NCBI GenBank assembly: GCA_016490735.1 | Contig: JAEMWC010000454.1 | Span: 206,001-270,000, forward strand | Reading direction: 5' to 3' | DNA: 64,000 nt | Source: Pachyseris speciosa | Taxonomy: Eukaryota > Cnidaria > Anthozoa > Scleractinia > Pachyseridae | In this document: piece after piece, positions 22,501-35,400 of the stretch | How positions within the stretch are numbered: the first letter of the stretch is position 1 | Layout of the letters: the number at the start of each line of letters is the position of its first letter | Position numbers and translations under genes: made by a program | Notes under the pieces: generated by a model | Seen by the model: the letters and a program-made list of their open reading frames with translations, nothing else | Database searches by the model: none | What the model was told of the DNA's origin: nothing

Positions 22501-25500
22501 GGGCTAGCCGAGCAAGGCACCCCCCACCTCCAACTTTTAGCTAGGTATACAACCTTACCTTGGTTTTGTCTTCATTTGTACTCTCTTGTTGAAGTGAAAA
22601 TTCTATATACGTTGCTAAACAACCACAGTGAAAGTAATGGTAACACTCTGTCTTGGTGAATTCATGACTGTCCTGTGGTAATAGATTAGGTATATTATGA
22701 TCGAAATTAAAACTTTTTAACAAAAGCCACAATGCAGGTTAGGTACCAGTATATCTACTGAGGCAAAACAAGTTAAATGCAAGAAGTCTACCTATATATG
22801 CTAGTCAATCAGACAGGAAGAGATAACCACAAATCATGTTTATTAATTAACACACACATTATTCAAATATAAGCGAATGGAAACCAGTTACAAACTGGAC
22901 TGATCTGCAAATAGAGCTAGCTAATCAAGGCAGATCAGTCATTTATAAAGAAATAGAAAGAGAAAAGATGAAACATTGTGTAAAATTACAATTTTCATTA
23001 ATTATATTACACTGCAGGAGATTTAATTCATAGTTAAACATTTCCAGGAAGTTCAGCACTGATCAACTATTTAAATTTTAAGCCTGGTTTCCATATGATC
23101 TTAAGGGTCTGCGATCAGTCTGAGACACGATTGGCACCATGATCGGTGATAGTTCTGCGACACGTTGCAGACATATGGAAACATGTGTCCCCGGCGACTG
23201 CGCTAACTGATCGCAGACCCTTAAGATCATATGGAAACCAGGCTTAACCCATTGGCACCCGTGCCGGCCAAAACCGGCCGTAAAAAACTCCCATGCTTCA
23301 AAACATTGCAACTTTCTCAATCGCACGAATATTGCCTTAACTGTTAGTTGTGAGCATGAAATGGAATGCCCTTTAAATTTGGATATCCAATAAATGCAAG
23401 AAACGTAGCGATTTTTACCAAATATGGCCTTTTGAGTTTGGACAAGAACGAAACTGGCCGTTTTTAACGTCAAAGAGAAACAACAAAAATGCCCCTTTTT
23501 GCCTTCATGTTTTTTAGAGAAAATCATCGTCGAAAAACCAAACTTCAACCATCATAACAAAATTCAGTCGTTTTTCTAGCTTAGAAATGACTTTTTTTGT
23601 TGATATTCTTCTCCCGAGCGTAGATACAGCCTTTTGTTCCAGTGCATTCGGGCCTTCCCGACATTTTCAACATCTTGAGCGCATTGCATGCTGGGAACTA
23701 ACGAGAATTTTTGACAGCGCCCGTTCCTTCCCCCAATTCTTTCACATATAAACTAAGTCTACAGCCACTCCGACCTACCGCCAAAATTTCCTGCTCGTGG
23801 TCATCTTCAGTACACAGAAATTCCAAAATATGTGGCGGTAGGTCGAGAAATTCATCAATAGTCGAGTCCCAAAGGTACTAAGTGTTCGACCGGCCAAATT
23901 CCCAGTTCGTCGAGTAACAAGCCAAATTCAACAACAAAGTACATCACCTTGCTCGATTCTTTGAGAAAGTGGACTCTTAGCTACCGTCACGCTTAATGAT
24001 GCTCATCAGGCAGCCGCTAAAGATGAAAAATGGCTGTAAATTTAGCAGAAATCGCAAGCAAACCGAACTTGGGCCATTGTTGTCGCTTCACGGATAAAAA
24101 ATAGCTACGTCAAAATGACGTTTTCAGAAACCTTGAGCTTCTAGTGGCTTAGGACAGCACCACTTTTCCCTGGTAGTTCAAATAAAGAGTCACGAATTGC
24201 TATTCATCATTTATAGGTGGAAAATCACTCCGAAAATGTAAAAACCTGCGGTAGTCAATGGGTTAAAAGAGAAAGAGAGGAGGGGGAGGTAGAATTATTA
24301 TTATTACTTAGCACACTTCTTGACTGAGACTGATAAGGACTCAAGGGTGACTGTACAACAACTTGCAAGAGATCCTGTATTGGCATCAGCAAGCATATCA
24401 GATGTAAATTTTTATGCAAGGGAAAAGACTGAGTGACAGATCTGCACATAAAAGTTACAGCATAGCTTGCACAGGAAGATCAAATGGAGAAAATCAACAC
24501 ATATTTTGTAATGGGTCTTAAAATATTTGGTAACATCATGCTGGCTGTGTACTCAGCATCTGCTTCAGTTCAGATTATTGTGACTTTGGGCAGTGACAAC
24601 AAGTCTTTGGCCTTGTGGCCTTCACCTCCAAATGCAAAGGTGAAAGGGGACGTTAAAGAACCCACACACTGATCAAAAAGAGTAGGGAAAATAGTTCCTG
24701 TATTGTGGTCTGCCCTCACAAACACACAATTGCACAGTGTCCCCAATTAGTAGACCAGATGGCCAGCTGGAATACTAGACACATGAATAAAGTTGTTTAC
24801 TTTGATAATATTTGACGTACATAGTACTTGCATGCAAACTAAGAAAGGGTAAACTGCATTTACACATCTTTCCACGCTCACCTGAAAGTGACAGAGACAA
24901 ATGGCACAGGTACAGCTGGGCACATTGTTATCAGTTAAACTCTCCTTTGCATACTAAGAAACCAAACAAGATAATTAAATAGGGCACTGTGTACCTGCAC
25001 ATCACTGTACTGGATATCTCCAACTCTGCCAAACCTAACGATCCTTTGTTTTGGAGGACTCTTAACATAAAACCAAGTCAGGTCATTATAATATAAAATT
25101 AATAATAATAATCATAATCATAAATTATTATTAATTATTAATAATAATAGCAATAATCGTATATTACCAACATGTGCCCTCAAGCGGCTCGTTGCCTTTT
25201 AAATCTATATAGCAGTCCTTCAGTCAAGCTTGTTTACTCTTAAAACCCCTAAGGGGTCTCCCTTTGACGAGTAAAATCGTCTGGCATTAGGCAGAGTAAA
25301 ATATATAAGTCACTCTTAGGGATTAAAGGGTTAAGGGAGATAGTCTATAGCAACCATTCTACTGTTCTTTTTTATCCACAGAATTACTTGTTTTATGACT
25401 CACCCTACAGGCTCGTCAAAATACAGCACAACTTATAAAAATACTCAGCGACACTACATGCCAAAGCACCTAACAAGATATATCTCTACACATTCCACCA

Positions 25501-28500
25501 ACCTTTACCTCAATAAGCTCATACAGCATAGGTCTACCAAGACAGCTTTCTGCAAGTTCCCTCAGGTTTGTCAAAATGCTGCAAACAATGGTACTATCAT
25601 CAGATACATGTGATCCATACATTGTACATCAGCATTCATGCAATCACCCACACAATATATGCAGTGCTGCTCTTCCTTGCAAGACAAAACCTTGGGCAAT
25701 GGAACCACAGAAATAAATAATTCTTTTGTAGAACTTTTTTGAAATGATATTACACTGAACAAGGGACTCCTTTACAAACCCAATGGCTAGCCGAAAGCAA
25801 ACACGAACATCAGGTATGAGTCTGTTAGTCTGGATTCTAAAAGCCAGGTACATGTTTCTTGAAACTTCTGCAAATGTTTCGGGCCCGAAAAACTTTTTTA
25901 CATGCACTAGTTTTATTACCAATACTTTGATTTCTAATACTTTTCATAATCTTTTAAGAAAGCACATTAAAAAATTGAGAAATACGTTGGACTAAAACCT
26001 ACTTGAAAAAGACTTCTCAGGCCCGAAACGTTTTCTGGAGTTTTGAGAAATGCACACCTGGTCTGAAAATGGGTACAAACAATTGCCTAAGTTCAGAAAT
26101 ATGACAGAATTTGGATTCAAAATTGGGGGCACGCTGCAGGCCACCAAATAATTTCAAGCCATACTCACTTCCAGCCCTGAACAAAAATTTCAATCCAAAG
26201 CTGACACTTCAGAAACCACACCCTTTGAATGGGAGGTAACAGCCACGTCTGCATGCCCTGTGCATGTCTACATTCATCCAGATGTAGTTTGCCAATCATG
26301 ACCCAATCAAACTTGACAGGCACACAACAAAGAAAGGACTATTCAGAGGCAATTTCAACTTTTAGGTCACAATCATTGAAAACCACCATCTTTTACACAA
26401 CATGGGTTACAAAATGTACAGTGTATATGTTGTAGTTCAATTTTATCCTTGGTTCAATTTTTATTTCCTTTTGTTCTTGTGTATGGTAATGTATGATAAT
26501 GAGTACAAAACAAAGGAAAATAAAAATTGAACCAAGGATAAAATTGAACCACAACATATATCTATAACACTTTCAAAAGACCTAAAAATTTGACAGTTTA
26601 AATCCTTTTAATGACTCGTCAGACCTTCCCCCTCTTCCTAATAATAACAAAGCCTAGGCTGGTAAATGGTTTGTCCATAAAGACACCAATAAGTGAAGAG
26701 AGGAGCTTGGAAGTGTTTGAGCTTCCCCATGATTTTATTTCTTAACAGAACAAATGGAAAGTAGCTACACATTTTGTGTTTTTCTCAGAGACTAGTTTTG
26801 TCCAAGACTGCTGTGGTTACCTATTAATGTGTGCTTCAGATAATCCCCTGGGAGTCTTGATGTGGGTGGAAGGTAACTCAAATGGATACTGGGAAAAAAA
26901 CACAGACAAACCAAAGTGTAGTTTAGTTTGAAAGTACCAAAAACAAGTCAGAGTCTTAAAACTGTGCACTGAAATTCAGCACAATAGACATGAACAATGG
27001 TTTGCTTATTCAGAGGAGGGAGTTGTTTTCTAGGTTTTCCAAACGTTGGGAAAAGCAAAGGATTTCAGTTGAAAACAACTGCCCTGTATTTCTTACTGAC
27101 AGGTATTGCTTCAGTTTAACTTATACCTTTATCCTTGTGGTGTTGGAGGTGGTGGTGGTAGGGAGTACTTTTAGTCAATTCGTGTCACGGTGTTGCATAA
27201 TTCCCACGAGCCATCACTCTGAAATCCGAATAATTTCTCACTTTCTGGAGATAAAGTAAGGCAATGCAAAAAGAACCCAGAACTTCAAGAACATTCCATC
27301 TTGCAATGAAAAAGAAGTGCTTAGTGGGCAGTTAAAGAGAAAACTTGAATTAAGGTACCTGTTGGGGAAGACTAATCACCAATGTTAGGCAAACAAAACG
27401 CTTGTGTTCTTCATCTCCTGTGCTTGGATGGAGCAAAATGCTAACAGCTGAAGGTCTGAATGAAAGGCCTTGAAATTAATATTATTTTGAATGCAATTCT
27501 TCTCTATTGCTGTTGCTAAGTGTATGATGGCGTATAACATTACATGAACCTCTGGCATAGAAAGAATGTGCAAATACAAGAAGCATGTCTGTCCTTAAAC
27601 TCAAATTCAACACTTTTGGCTTTGACAAGTTTTGAAGTTTCTTTCCTCTTTGTTTGTTGAGTGGTGGAGGCTTGCTTGCATGTCATCAATGTATGTGAAA
27701 CTCTAGACTGCCTGTACACACGACATTGCATCTGTGTGCAATAATCCCACTGCATATTTCTCTCATCTGGATGGGAAAGTGAGGCTTTGTTGGGACTGGA
27801 CTGTTAAAGGTCATGGACTGTGGAATGTGGATTATCTTTGATGGTGCAATACATGTTACGTAACATTACTTTTCTGAGAAAAAGTAGAATATAATGTAAC
27901 CAGTAAATGACAGATGGCAGGTGGCATAAAAGGAGGGGTGGAGGGAGGGGGTAAAAAAACCGGCACATTCTAAAGCCATAAAGGGCTTTCTTGTTCAGCT
28001 AGGATGTTGAGTTCAAAATATTGATTTGATACACTTATTTAGATAAAAAAATAAATGGTATATAATCTGTCCCGAGGAAATTTTTCTTCCTTCAGCGAAC
28101 CCACCCAAGCAATGGCTATTAAAATCATCAATTGAAGGCCTCGGAGCATAACCATCCTATGTCGAATTTTGGGTTGTTTTTCGATTTTGCCTGGATTTGC
28201 CCGAATTGTTGCATGTAAACTGCAATTCGATTGAAAGAAGATGTAATGCAACTTGCAAACCACTCCCATGGAAGGCTGGTTTCTTGGTGTAAGTAAGAAA
28301 AAATGCATTTCTGGATTCTGGATGAATCAGTCAAAAAAATACCATACAATGTGTTTCCATCGAATTGCAGTTCACATGCAGAAATTCAGACAAATCCAAG
28401 CAAAATCGAGAAACGACTCAAAATTCGACATAGGATGGTTATGCTCCGAGGCCTTCATATCTTTGGTGGAGTATGCTAATTAACAATGCCCAAGGGTATT

Positions 28501-31500
28501 CTTTGCGTGAAAGACTAAGCGCCAAATGCTCGTAACCGATTTAAGAGAACACAGAACACTTCTGTTCAGTTAGACGTAATGCGCAATGTGTCGTTTTTGC
28601 TTAATCATAACACTCGACAAGCTCGCTTGGCACGAAAACAGTGCGCAATATTCGTGGTTGACTTAAAAAAAAAAACAGCACACAGTAGCCTTGGTTAATC
28701 TCAGGTCAGCGCGCAAAGATTTTGTCCGACCTGAAAACAGCACTCACTCCGAAGAGATTCAGGGTTATTGTTGGGTTTAGGTTGGACTTAACATTAGGGC
28801 TAGAGCGTCGGCTAGGGCTAGGGATAGGGTTAGGGATAGGGTTAGTGACATGGTTAGGGTTAGTGTTGATGTTAACGTCAACGCTAGCATTAAGGCGCGG
28901 TTGTTTGAGTCCGCATCAGCTTGACTTAAGGGTTCGGCCGAGTCGAAAACAGCGCCTAGTTGCCTTGGTTTACTGTAAGTTCTTTCGGAAAGGCTTTGGC
29001 CGATATAACACAGCGCTAAAGTCGGTTGTTTGTCTTAAATACAGCGTACATCTTAAATCCAGCGTACAAAAACCTCGGTTGATTCTAAATCAGTGCGCAA
29101 AAAGCTTGCCGACAGCTGAAAAATCACAAAATATTAAAGACGGCTGTTTAGACTTGAAGAAACTTTTTGCCAAGACAACTCCTATTGGTGACCAACAGCA
29201 AAAATTTGAGTTAATCAGATGTTCTAGGGCAAAAATTAAGAGTCCTAAGAGTACGCTGTTTTCCGTCATGTTTCGTTTACTCAGAACGTTGTGTTGCGTA
29301 GTAAATTAAAATTTGCGCGTGGTTTCTTCAGTTGAAACGTTTTTGATGGATTCATTTTCATCGTCAAGTGGAAAACAATGGAATGAAAATCTTATAAAAA
29401 TTAACGTAAATGACGACAGTGAAAGAATTTGACAGAAATACTTAACTCTTTTGTGAAATTAACTTGGCTCCAAAACGTAAAAAAATTTGCATGAAATTCA
29501 ATCCCTTTATCACGCGTGATGGATTGTCTCATCACAATGACTGTAGTCGCGCACAAATGTTTATCTCGCGTGAGAATACTTTTTGCTGTAGTTTATTAGC
29601 CTCCATAGAAGCAAAAAACCGAGGCGATCAACGCAAAAGGGATTTATGTGTTAAAATTCGGCAGCGTGTTTACCAAATATTCATTCTCACTTGTTCATCA
29701 GTCACGGATACGTCACGAACCAACAAGCGCAGATGTTACGGCAATTCACCGGTTTCGCAGAGGTTGTGGGTTCGAATCCCGTACAAGCGGTTTTTTTTTT
29801 CCGTTTTGTTTTGTTTTGTTTTGTTTTTTTGGTTTCACTACTGCTTAAGTTGTGTTCATAACTGCGGCGATCGTTCCCGTTATCATCCGTTGTTTACGTA
29901 GTCTGATTCAGACAGATGAATCGCGAGGAGTACCGCTTAATATTGCTTTGAATGTTTGCCGTGCGCGCCAATGCAACTTTTCCATGGATTGTGTTCAAGA
30001 TACTCATCGAAAACAGGCAGACTTCACTTCGTGCCGAATGAATTCTCGGTAGCGTTTCTGAAGTTCGACCAACTATTTCACGGCTAACAGTAAAAGCAAG
30101 CCGGGATTTCATGTCACGAGTGGTTTCAAAAAATGCGCTCTTCAAAATTAATGAACAATGGAAACCTCGGTGCAGCAGCTAGACAGTTTTCAAAGTCATT
30201 TTATAAGGTAGAGTTTTTACTGAAACCAAGTAATAATCTGCCCCAACCCACCGCCCCCCGCGAGAGGTTTTGACTTCAGACAGCACCCTGTTTGACCGCA
30301 ATGAATTCTGGGATCATTGTCTGCTCCAAGCGCGAAGAATAAGAACTCTTCAAACATACACTTTTCGCCCTAAAATCCAAAAACCACTCTCACTTTCCCA
30401 GCTTTTAGCACCGCAACCTTTGAGAAATGGAACAAGACTAGCAACGACGCGCCGCTTTTGAGACGAGAGTTGTTTTCAGACTTTTTTCGCCTGGCTTCTA
30501 CTCTGTACTCCAAAACGCTAATATCTCATCGTGATTTGGTAAGCACAGAGAAAACGCTAACTGGATTCTTTCAGAAGCGTTAAGAACTTGTGGATCTCCG
30601 GACTTTTCATGACGTCCTTCGATCACCAGGCGGGAAGGCAAACCGATAATGCAGTTAATACGTAGCGATCCGCAGCTCCAGCACTCACGTAAGTTTCGTA
30701 TCCGATGAGCTTAATCGATGTTTTAACCGCCAAATTTATAGTCTACGTCACACTATCAAACAATCCTTTCTACCCGTCAATCATTTCACCTCCAGTTTTA
30801 GTTGTACTCTTCACAAATGTTCACAAAATTCACGTATGAATATTAATACGGTACGCATACAAATGAGCTTAACTTCAATTGAAGACCTCGGAGCATAACC
30901 ATCCTATGTCGAATTTTGGGTTGTTTTTCGATTTTGCCTGGATTTGCCCGAATTGTTGCATGTAAACTGCAATTTGATTGAAAGAAGATGTAATGCAACT
31001 TGCAAACCACTCCCATGGAAGGCTGGTTTCTTGGTGTAAGTAAGAAAAAATGCATTTCTGGATTCTGGATGAATCAGTAAAAAAAATACCATACAATGTG
31101 TTTCCATCGAATTGCAGTTCACATGCAGAAATTCAGACAAATCCAAGCAAAATCGAAAAACGACTCAAAATTCGACATAGGATGGTTATGCTCCGAGGCC
31201 TTCAATTAACATAACCAAACTTATTATCTGATCTATCAAAGCGCAAAATCACATTACTCCACGTAAGCTTCATAAGCTCATACGTGTACTTAAACCTTGT
31301 TTTCGGCAGGAAAAATTATTTAGAATATTCCAAGATATTGAAATGAGAAACAAAAGCTTCAGGGTGCGTAATCCAACAGAGACCTAACAAACTCAAAGTG
31401 TAGTTAAAGTGAAATAATTAAAGTATTTCACACACCTTTCGCGTGGTCCGTCCACAGTTAACTCGTGAATATAAATGGCTTCCAACAGCTCAATTTCCTC

Positions 31501-31629
31501 GTCAACAGAATAACTGAAAAGTTAAGAGGATTCTAGATAACTATGCTCCTCATTATGAACTTCAACCACATTTTAAAGAAAACATTCCTTCAATTACCTG
31601 CCATCTCCAAGATCGACTCCAGCCGCCAT
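19541..31629 (-). CDS. RNF25: RNF25-like E3 ubiquitin-protein ligase (RWD + RING)
   Basis: Exons in order: 31598-31629 (ATG at 31629, MAAGVDLGDG), 31436-31513 (YSVDEEIELLEAIYIHEL, RWD start), one or more unresolved RWD exons, 26821-26888 (YPFELPSTHIKTPRGLSEAHIN), 25509-25578 (ILTNLREL..RPMLYELIE), 24882-24953 (LTDNNVPSCTCAICLCHF), 22559-22672 (FTKTECYHYFHCGCLATYIEF), 21905-21991 (VDCPMCRLPI), 21632-21766 (KQKRKGGVIDVEQERNKFL) and 19541-20818. All joined phases agree. The RING has CAIC...C.H..HCGC...CPMC. The order RWD, YELIE, LTDNN, RING, GGIIDLE-type motif is that of vertebrate RNF25, an E3 that uses the RWD domain and the RING to ubiquitinate targets. The last exon is a long Lys/Ser/Pro-rich low-complexity tail ending near MPPPGFE. 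A five-base C run (19557-19561) appears to shift the frame: the next frame continues QLPPPGFEKRPSRPKPPAGF to a stop near 19431. The RWD middle (between 26.9 and 31.4 kb) was not found. Confidence 0.88.
23078..23247. mobile_element. MITE, 170 bp, TTAA ends
   Basis: TTAAGCCTGGTTTCCATATG at the left is the inverse of catatggaaaccaggcttaa at the right. The paired arms extend through cttaagggtctgcgatcag (about 40 bp). TTAA at both ends is the target-site type of piggyBac and Kolobok transposases. Lies in an RNF25-like intron. Confidence 0.88.
23244..24266. mobile_element. Candidate 1-kb TTAA element abutting the 170-bp MITE
   Basis: TTAACCCATTG starts at 23244 (sharing the TTAA of the previous MITE) and CAATGGGTTAA ends at 24266. 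The interior has no reading frame of note. Eleven-base ends are short evidence, so it is tentative. Confidence 0.5.
24600..24770 (+). repeat. SINE-type core sequence
   Basis: Contains gggcagtgacaacaagtc, ggggacgttaaagaacccac and agtagggaaaatagttcctg, the same series as 2320, 12779 and 53690. Confidence 0.62.
26425..26558. mobile_element. Palindromic MITE, about 134 bp
   Basis: atatgttgtagttcaatttt followed by atccttggttcaatttttat is mirrored by ataaaaattgaaccaaggat and aaaattgaaccacaacatat. Arms are about 55 bp. Lies in an RNF25-like intron. Confidence 0.88.
28132..28458. mobile_element. MITE, about 327 bp, copy A
   Basis: Inverted ends TTGAAGGCCTCGGAGCATAA and ATGCTCCGAGGCCTTCA extend about 40 bp. 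An almost identical element lies at 30879-31205, also in an RNF25-like intron and in the same orientation. Confidence 0.85.
28771..28877 (+). repeat. Degenerate TTAGGG-like tract
   Basis: Contains ggttagggatagggttag and further gctaggg/gttaggg units with irregular spacing. It resembles an old interstitial telomere-type repeat but is too degenerate to be sure. Confidence 0.4.
30879..31205. mobile_element. MITE, about 327 bp, copy B
   Basis: Near-identical to 28132-28458, differing at a few bases (gaagacctcgg for gaaggcctcgg; gtaaaaaaa for gtcaaaaaaa). Confidence 0.85.
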
Positions 31630-32444
31630 GTTTTTGATTCGCCTTATCAGCGGGATGTGTGCGGGCTCAAGTTGGCCTTCAACCGATACTTTTCTAGTCG
31701 GTATCGATGTTTTTCAGTGGGAACCGATATCAAAGCGATATCGGCTGATCAGTTGTCTCAAGTATCGTGTGTGCATGAGATAACTAACCGGACAGCAGTG
31801 GATAACATCAATCAACCAGCATGATATCGTTAATAATTGATCAGATAATCGTCTTAACCAGATTCTAGTAATTTGGTTCATTTTAAAACGCAAATCTTGG
31901 TTATCAAGAAACTACAGAGGTATCAAAAAAACAGCTTGGGCCGTGTGGTAGGGAGAGCATGAAGTTTAAAAACTATCATAGAGTTTAGTTGTTAAAAATA
32001 TGTTATGTTTTTTAAAAGGTAACAAGAATCAAGAATGCAAATTGAACCTTGTTTACGGTTTTGACAATTGTGTGGTTAGTTGAAAAGGCTCCTAAAAGTT
32101 TTGAAACATTTCATATCGCATCAGTATAGAGTCTAAACAATTTTTACTGATTTCGTGTCTCGATCTTGGGAGATGTTATCTAATGGATGAATGTATTTAC
32201 CTACTCAATAAATCCGGCTTGCTAAGTGAAAAATTTGTAAATACGGCAGGTGCCAAGGAAAGAAAGCCCAAAGTAACTAAGCATTATTGAATTTGACTAC
32301 ATATCATCCACTCAAAAAGCCAATCACGCAGTTAATAATAAATTGAACCAGATCCAGGTGTGGACATCCACGGCTCCGTCGACGAAGAAAAGTCTCCGTA
32401 CGTTGCCGTTACGGATTTAGTCCGAACTGAGATCATCTGTTGAA
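31630..32444. promoter_or_regulatory. Divergent intergenic region between RNF25-like and K2P genes
   Basis: Separates two start codons on opposite strands by about 815 bp, so it must hold both promoters and 5' leaders. I see no strong TATA box or other named motif; it is moderately AT-rich with no large repeat. Confidence 0.5.
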
Positions 32445-35400
32445 ATGACCGACGCCGAAGAAACGATAGTCAAATTTGAGCCTAAATCGCTCTGTATCAA
32501 AATAGGTATCTACATGCTTGTGATGCTTGTGGGAGCCGCAGTTTTTATGGAACTAGAACGAGCTAGAAATGACACCAGTACTGGAATATCACAGGCGACG
32601 AAAGTCAAAGACAGCCTAGTAGAGAAATACAACATAAGTCTGAGAGACTTGGAGAGATTGGAAGAAGCGTTTAGACAAGAAACGGACCACAACGCCGAGC
32701 ATGAAAGGTTGAGGCGATGGACTTACAGCAACTCTGTATTCTTTGCTTTCACAATAATGACGACCATAGGTGAGTGATTTCACTGGGTACTTTGAAATTA
32801 CAGTTCAACTGGGGAATGATGAAGACATTTTATACAAGTGATAATGGTGAAAGCGGTTTCAAGCATACAATGTTAATGGTCAAATGAATATTTTCAGATC
32901 CACCTGACTTGTGTTAATAAAGACCTCAGCTCCATGGTTAATTCGGGAAAGATTATTGAACAAGAGTTTCAGTTACGACCAAAACACTGAATAGAATCGT
33001 CAACGATATCTCGTTAAATATACTTTTAAAATGTACTGTACTCGAATGATCTGTAACAGTTACTTTAACATATCTTCTCATATATCCCATTATGTTATTT
33101 TCTCTTGGTAACCTTGGAACAGTAAATTTTCATGTTGAAAAAGATTCCCAAAGTTGTGTGACCTCGTGAAGGAGAAATGGCGTTTTTCGTGGGCATATAT
33201 TAATGTGGTCTTTTCAGTTTTATTTTTGTTTGGAAATTGAGTGTAAATTCAAGTTTTCGCTTGCATTGGTTTTCCCGTCGAGTCTTCATCATAGACATTT
33301 TTCATTTCAAACTGCTTCTATCTCGATGGGGAAGCCACCAGCTGAAGCAATGCATGCTCAATGCCTGATAACAAAACAGTGGTTTCAAAACAGAAAAAAA
33401 AAAGTTAAAAATGAGATACAACAGACGTTTCTCGACTGGTGGTTTCTTTGTTTTGTTTCAAAGCTGCTATTTCACTATTAATGGCTTGGCTAACAAGTCA
33501 TTACGTACAACACACGCTGCGTTTTATCATGAGCTGGTGCATTTGGAGTCCTATCTTAAGTCTTTGTCTCGCCACATTAATTTTTTTCTCCCTTTAGTTA
33601 GTACCGATTTAAGCTATCATCTTCGTTCTGGATATTGAAAATTTTAATTAAACCTGACTCAAAAAGAAATTTATCAAGAGGTAACAGTACCATTCAAACG
33701 TTTGTGGTTTTACTTTATGAATGTGAAAAGCTTTTTACATGTTTACTCAATGCCGAGTACACTGAATTAAGTGTACAAAGATGAAACCGAGAGTGATATG
33801 TACTTCGTCCGACGTTTAGATGGGACAGTTCTCATTCCCATCCCGTCTCGTCTCATCTCATCTCGTCTCATCTCACCTCGCCTCGCCTCGCCTCGCCTCG
33901 CCTCGTCTCGTCTCGTCTTGTCTCGTCTCGTCTCGTCTCGTCTCGTCTCGTCTTATCTCGTCTCATCGCATGGCTTTATTTTAATTCGGATTTACAGTGT
34001 AGCAAAGAAACATGCTAATATCTCCGAATATGTGGTATACATGAATATAGTAGGACATAACACGGCACCGGAAACTATGTTCCCTACCCTTTTAGACCAG
34101 TGTGGGATCTTTTACGCGCCCTTCGTATCTGGCCAATGACGCGATAATCAATCTGAACTGAGACAGATGTTAAGCACACTTGCACAGCCAGCATGATCTT
34201 ACCAGTTATTTTGAGACCCTGTCAAGGGTCTTAGTAGACTGCGAGCAGTCTCTAATTTTGGTGATGGATTGTGGGTCGGGAGAAAGAGCTAGACGTGCGT
34301 GCTCCCTCGCTCCCCTCGCATCGCGTCTTCTCGCAATTTCGCGCGCGCGTGTATTTCTCCCGTCCCACAATCCATCGCCAAAATTAACTGCTAATGAACT
34401 GTTATGTAAAATTAGGTGTTGAATCGCACTAATAGGTCATAGTTAGATAGCGACAGTGTCACTTTGAAAAGTAGTGCATCGTAGAGTAACGTTACTTATT
34501 GCTTATTGTTGTAAAGTAAGTATTGTGGAATAGTGCCAAACTTGTGTTCAATAAATGTTGTAAGAAAATAAATTTGCCGAAATTAGAGACTACTCGCAGT
34601 CTTGGGCCTTTGTGGGGTTAACCATCAACCGTCAAATGGCCTGAAATTTTATTTATCGTCAACCGGAAAATTAACAGCGGTGAGTGAAGTGACCACCGTC
34701 AACCGTTAGTCTACAAACCGGCGGTCGCATACCAGGGGTTCTCCGGACCACAATTGTGGTTCAGATAGATAGATAGATAGATAGTTTATTCAGATCAAAA
34801 TCACAGCCAAAGGCTGAATTAGATTAATCGTTACAATAATAAAATCTAATAAAAGTAAGAGAAATATAAGAGAGATATAAGAAAATATACACATATCCCT
34901 ATATACACCTAATATACATATAGCTAAAAATTTAATCACAGTTGCTATATATAAAAGTGCTCGGAAGTCTCTTCGTCTTAGCCAGGGGGACATTAAAGTT
35001 CCTCTTTCGTCTTAAATTGTATTCACAAATGTTACGAGGTGGCAAGAGCTCATGCAATTTATGGTTTGGGTTACAAGTGATGGAATCAAAAAGTTTAGTT
35101 GTGATAGACTGCCTGCGTTGAGAGAGCGTCTCCAAGTTGGCTTGATGTAATGCGTCGCTATATGGAACAAACGGAAAAATAATTCGCAAAGCGCGCTTCT
35201 GTAGCTGTTCTAGCTCAGCGGATAAATATGCGGGTAGCGCGTTGTGAAACACCGGGCATGCGCATTCCATTACTGGGCGTATACAGGTCAAATAAAAGAT
35301 TAGCAAATCTTTGACGGGAATATTCGCTCGCTTCAGTTGTTTAAGAAAATATAACTGGCTCGCTACTTTTTTACTTATTTCTGCAACATGACAGTTCCAC

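Noticed and set aside
27385..27579. Minus-strand frame with a good acceptor (ttctatgccag) as a possible RWD exon
   Set aside because: The frame in the phase required by exon 2 runs into a stop with no donor before it; not convincing as RWD sequence.
28722..29309. 195-codon plus-strand frame with a hydrophobic LGLGIGLGIGLV stretch
   Set aside because: The stretch is the translation of a degenerate TTAGGG-like repeat; no domain elsewhere in the frame, and it lies in an RNF25-like intron.
29735..29795. tRNA-like B-box (gtgggttcgaatcccgtacaagcgg)
   Set aside because: No matching A-box arm or acceptor pairing; at most a SINE relic.
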